DNA from: Citrus sinensis
Lineage: Eukaryota > Streptophyta > Magnoliopsida > Sapindales > Rutaceae
Direction of reading: 5' to 3'
DNA: 64,000 bases
Assembly: GCF_022201045.2 (NCBI RefSeq)
Contig: NC_068561.1
Span: 25,364,501-25,428,500 of the forward strand
Below, piece by piece: positions 59,875-64,000 of this stretch. The number at the start of each line of letters is the position of its first letter. Within the stretch, counting starts at the first letter, position 1. The position numbers were made by a program, and so were the translations under genes. The notes beneath the pieces are model-generated. The model saw only the letters and a list, made by a program, of their open reading frames with translations, made no database searches and was not told the origin of the DNA.

Positions 59875-61392
59875 TTTGATGGTGGATTTCTTGTTTTTCT
59901 TGACATAGAATTAGCGCTTATGGCTGTTCTTTGTTTTCGTTACTTCTGGTTTATGAAAAAGGGAGCTTGTCTTGCTTAAGGCGGGAAAATAACGGTGCAG
60001 GGCAAGTTGGGAAATCAAAAGTATCTTTTCTGATTTACGGTTAGTTCGTTGGAGAAGCTTTTTAACGCCTCTGTAAATTTCTTATAATGCTCCTTTCAAA
60101 TATTATTTTTTAAAATACCTCCAGTTTAATTTACAACATATAAACACATATATTACAATTAATCATCATCTTATAAAATTTTTATGTTAAAAATGTTTTT
60201 TTTTTAATCTTCTATTTATAAATTACATACAAATCCTAAAATCTCAGTTTTTTTTTTTGTTATAAAGTTTCTATTTTCATAATTTTAAATTCTTATAATT
60301 TTCTCAAAAATTTTTTTTATTAAAATTAAAATATAAACATAAATTATGAAATGGGGTGGGTGTAAAATTTTTTTTTAGAAGAATAATTCATTTAAGTGTT
60401 TATTTAAATTTTTATTTTAAAAAATAAGAAATGAAATCAATTGTATTTGATTATTTAGATAGTTTCAAGTAAAAATAAATTTTAAAAAGAGTTTTGAGGG
60501 CGTGTCAAAAGGCCTACCCATTCTTCATTTGAAATGAAAGCCCGTAATAAAAAATAAATAAAAAAGAAATGAAAGGCCAAATTTCTAGAGCCCACTAATT
60601 TATACAAAACCAGCTTGCAAGGCCCACGAAACAATCGTATTCAAGAGCGCATTCGCATTCCACTGATGAATTTCCTCAACAGTTTCTTTGGAATCTAATT
60701 GGGGCGGCATGTCAATGGTCATACAATAAAACATCTACATTATTGATCACCCAATTAAGATTATACTCAAACAAATGATTAATCAGGGAATTGTTGAAGA
60801 TGGAGGAGTTTCTAAGAAGCAGTTGGTTTTTGTGCCAAATTAATTTCTTGTCGTTTCACTATTTCTCAACTAGAGCACCTGTTTTCTTTTGGTAGAGTTA
60901 AAATAAAAATGAACGCTCTTCTTGATTAATGTTAAACAATGGCTAGTCATTTTCATGTTGAAGAATGAATTAAACTTATCATTTATTACATGTTTGGTCC
61001 AAAGAAATAAGAAAAAAAAAAAAGAGGAAGGAAAATGGAAAGGAGATGGAGGGGTAGAGAATGAAAAAAAATAAATAGTAATCTCAATTTAATTATTTAA
61101 TTTGACATAAAATCATTTCTTACTCCTTTATTTCTTAAATCAAATGGTGCCATCCAAGCATCCATACTCTTGCACATTTTGCATCTACAGAAGGCATAAT
61201 AAACAAATCATCAGTTGACTTAAAAATTTAAAAATGCATACAAAATATTTTTTTATTGAGTGTGTATATATCTATATATTTATTTAGATTTCTATCTTAA
61301 TGTAATTGGCAAATGGCAATAATAATAATAATAATAATAATCCTTTTAATAATATAATTGTGCGAAATTAATTAAAGCACGCGTTTGAGATT
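59875..61392. other. Upstream region of the ubiquitin-hydrolase-like gene, unit B
   Basis: Counterpart of 45638-47150 with an A-run two bases longer (near 61011), one substitution in the following A-rich tract, and one extra AAT unit in the microsatellite near 61319-61342. No gene seen. Confidence 0.5.
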
Positions 61393-61932
61393 GGGTTTCC
61401 CAACAACCACTTGCTGCCCAAGTCTCTCAATCTATTGGATTATCGGGTGAAAGAATTAACTAAATCCTATGGACTTGAGTATGTTCATGTCGGTGAACGT
61501 AAAAAAGATCACGATGTTGCTTTGCATACTGTTACTTTTTTAAAAGCCATTGTTTCTTCTTCGCGCAGTACTCTCGATGAAATGGTAATTGATGATGGGT
61601 TTGCTATAATGGCTTCAAGCGGTAAAGTGCTGACCCAGTTCGTTGAGATGTGAGTCATGGATGGCTCTGATGTCAATGGAACTTGGAAAAAAATTGTTAA
61701 CGATTAGACCCAATTTGAAATCTCACAGGTCAATAGCATTTTGGAAAAATGATGAGCTTGTTGTGGGAGCCAGGGATGGAATTCGAAGATGCTACAACCT
61801 TGGCATCCAAGAAATCAGAGGTTTCATATTCATAAGGATCTAAGATTACATTTTGCTGAAATTTACATGAGTAGCGTAGTTTCACTCAGAGGCGGAAATA
61901 AGCTTGACTCGGAAGATTACAGCTTAACAAAG
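61393..61932 (+). pseudogene. Chimeric relic: unidentified fragment joined to F-box/FBA 3' end, unit B
   Basis: Same as 47151-47690: an unidentified open stretch (61393-61653), then a frameshifted FBA C-terminal remnant with CYNLGIQEI and YMSSVVSLRGGNKLD blocks. The unit B border lies about 90 bases downstream. Confidence 0.7.
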
Positions 61933-62028
61933 GAAACAATGCCTCTAATTTAATTTCATATTATAGATTGCTTTGAAAGAACAAACTGTTGTTTGTAAAT
62001 CTTTTACTTCTTTCTCCATTACCATCCT

Positions 62029-62629
62029 TTTTGACGCAGGGGAATAAAAAAAACCACTAAAAATCCATCTTCTCTTATCGGTTTCCACAGATCTAATGAT
62101 TATTAACTTCAGTGTTGCTTCTGCTTGGCATAATCGCAGGCCATATATTTCAGATTGGACAAGATCGAATAATTGGCATCAGTTGCAAGAACTGAGTGCA
62201 TGTCCCTAGTCCAGTACGGTTGTCATTTGCGTTTCTTCTGCTACTTCAACTGAGATTAATGGAAGTCGAATGTTGAAACCGAAGCAAGCGGACCTAAGTC
62301 TGAGTCTACGGCCACGAGTTCCGACGACCAAAGGGGCAAACGGACAGAATCTCACTTTCATTGTCTATGTTGTACTTAACAAACCAAAACAAAATCATTA
62401 AAAATTCAACACTTTTGAATGATTCTCAAAATTAACTACTTAATTTTAATAAACCAAGAACCGGTAATTGATTTCTCTTCAAAATTTAAGTAATCAATAT
62501 CAAGCAGACTAAATAATATAAAAGAACGTTCAACTCTCTCAGTACCACATCATTGATCATAATCACACCAAAATTTCTCTATCCCACGTTCTACAGTTGA
62601 AAAAGGATTAGCTTTTATTTTCCCATTTT
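62029..62629. other. Spacer after the duplication; RPL34 3' UTR
   Basis: Unique sequence from 62029 to about 62470 with no recognised gene. From 62474 it matches the RPL34 ghost at 31857 and is the 3' flank of the intact RPL34 gene. Confidence 0.55.
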
Positions 62630-63863
<1,234 letters not shown>

Positions 63864-63944
63864 TTTAGTCTCTTTTCTTTTAATGAGATTTTAAAAAAAA
63901 AAATCACTTTCGTGGGATATAGAGGTGGAAGAAGAAGAGCTTTA

Positions 63945-63950
63945 TGGGCT
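63945..63950. promoter_or_regulatory. Site II-like element upstream of RPL34
   Basis: TGGGCT on the plus strand about 85 bases upstream of the RPL34 ATG. TGGGCC/T (site II) elements recur in promoters of plant ribosomal protein genes and bind TCP factors. A CTTCTTCTTCC pyrimidine tract on the coding strand, just downstream, may hold the transcription start. Confidence 0.4.
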
Positions 63951-64000
63951 GTGAGGGATTTGAGAGTTGAAAAAACCTAGATCGAATGGCTGTGATTTTA

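Larger units (their letters stand above)
47782..62023 (+). repeat. Tandem segmental duplication, unit B (14.2 kb)
   Basis: Direct, near-identical copy of unit A. The junction at 47782-47786 reads CATTACCATCCTATAAAGC, joining the right edge of A (CCATTACC-ATCCT) to the left edge of B (ATCCT-ATAAAGC). The right border is at 62024-62028 (ACCATCCTTTTTGACG), after which sequence is unique. Shorter than A because it lacks the 1446-bp insertion and one copy of the 9-bp target duplication. Confidence 0.95.

Overview
This is nuclear DNA from a flowering plant, a eudicot. The genes carry GT-AG introns, the spacers are AT-rich, and the families are plant-specific: HD-Zip I, a class VII receptor-like cytoplasmic kinase, F-box/FBA proteins and DUF627/DUF629 ubiquitin-hydrolase-related proteins. 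There is also a petuvirus-like endogenous pararetrovirus remnant. A woody dicot such as Citrus would fit, but that is an inference and no marker here proves the genus.

Left part (1-32 kb). In order: a minus-strand myristoylatable glutaredoxin/zinc-cysteine protein (1451-2803); a long spacer with a 136-bp foldback MITE and a hAT-like remnant; a rearranged pararetrovirus fragment (about 9.54-12.15 kb) that still holds one 671-codon open frame; a SINE with a 17-bp target-site duplication (13367-13621); an HD-Zip I gene of the ATHB-3/20/13 group (3 exons, 293 aa); about 10 kb with no confident gene; a PBL34-type kinase gene (6 exons, 476 aa); a PP7-type phosphatase pseudogene; and a ghost of the ribosomal protein eL34 gene.

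Right part (32-62 kb). The main structure is a head-to-tail tandem duplication: unit A (32091-47781) and unit B (47782-62023). The units are almost identical. By eye I saw 4 substitutions and 3 tiny indels besides one large difference. The junction carries a 5-bp microhomology (ATCCT). Each unit holds a long-TIR element, a single-coding-exon F-box/FBA gene, an 8-exon gene for a ubiquitin-hydrolase-related protein whose catalytic Cys is Ser and whose His-box exon is eroded, and a chimeric relic made of an unidentified coding fragment plus the 3' end of an F-box gene. Unit A alone carries a 1446-bp Mutator-like insertion with a 9-bp target-site duplication. Unit B shows the matching empty site.

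Right end (62.6-64 kb). An intact four-exon eL34 (RPL34) gene on the minus strand. Its ghost at 31.86-32.17 kb lies at the left edge of unit A in the same orientation, which implies an older, decayed duplication beneath the recent one.

The genes do not form one pathway. The F-box and ubiquitin-hydrolase-like genes both relate to ubiquitin, and both had their dosage doubled by the tandem duplication. I found no tRNA, rRNA or CRISPR feature. The most notable points are the young duplication with its dated insertion, and the apparently dead but still open ubiquitin-hydrolase-like gene. Assembly of two haplotypes in tandem remains a real alternative explanation for the duplication.
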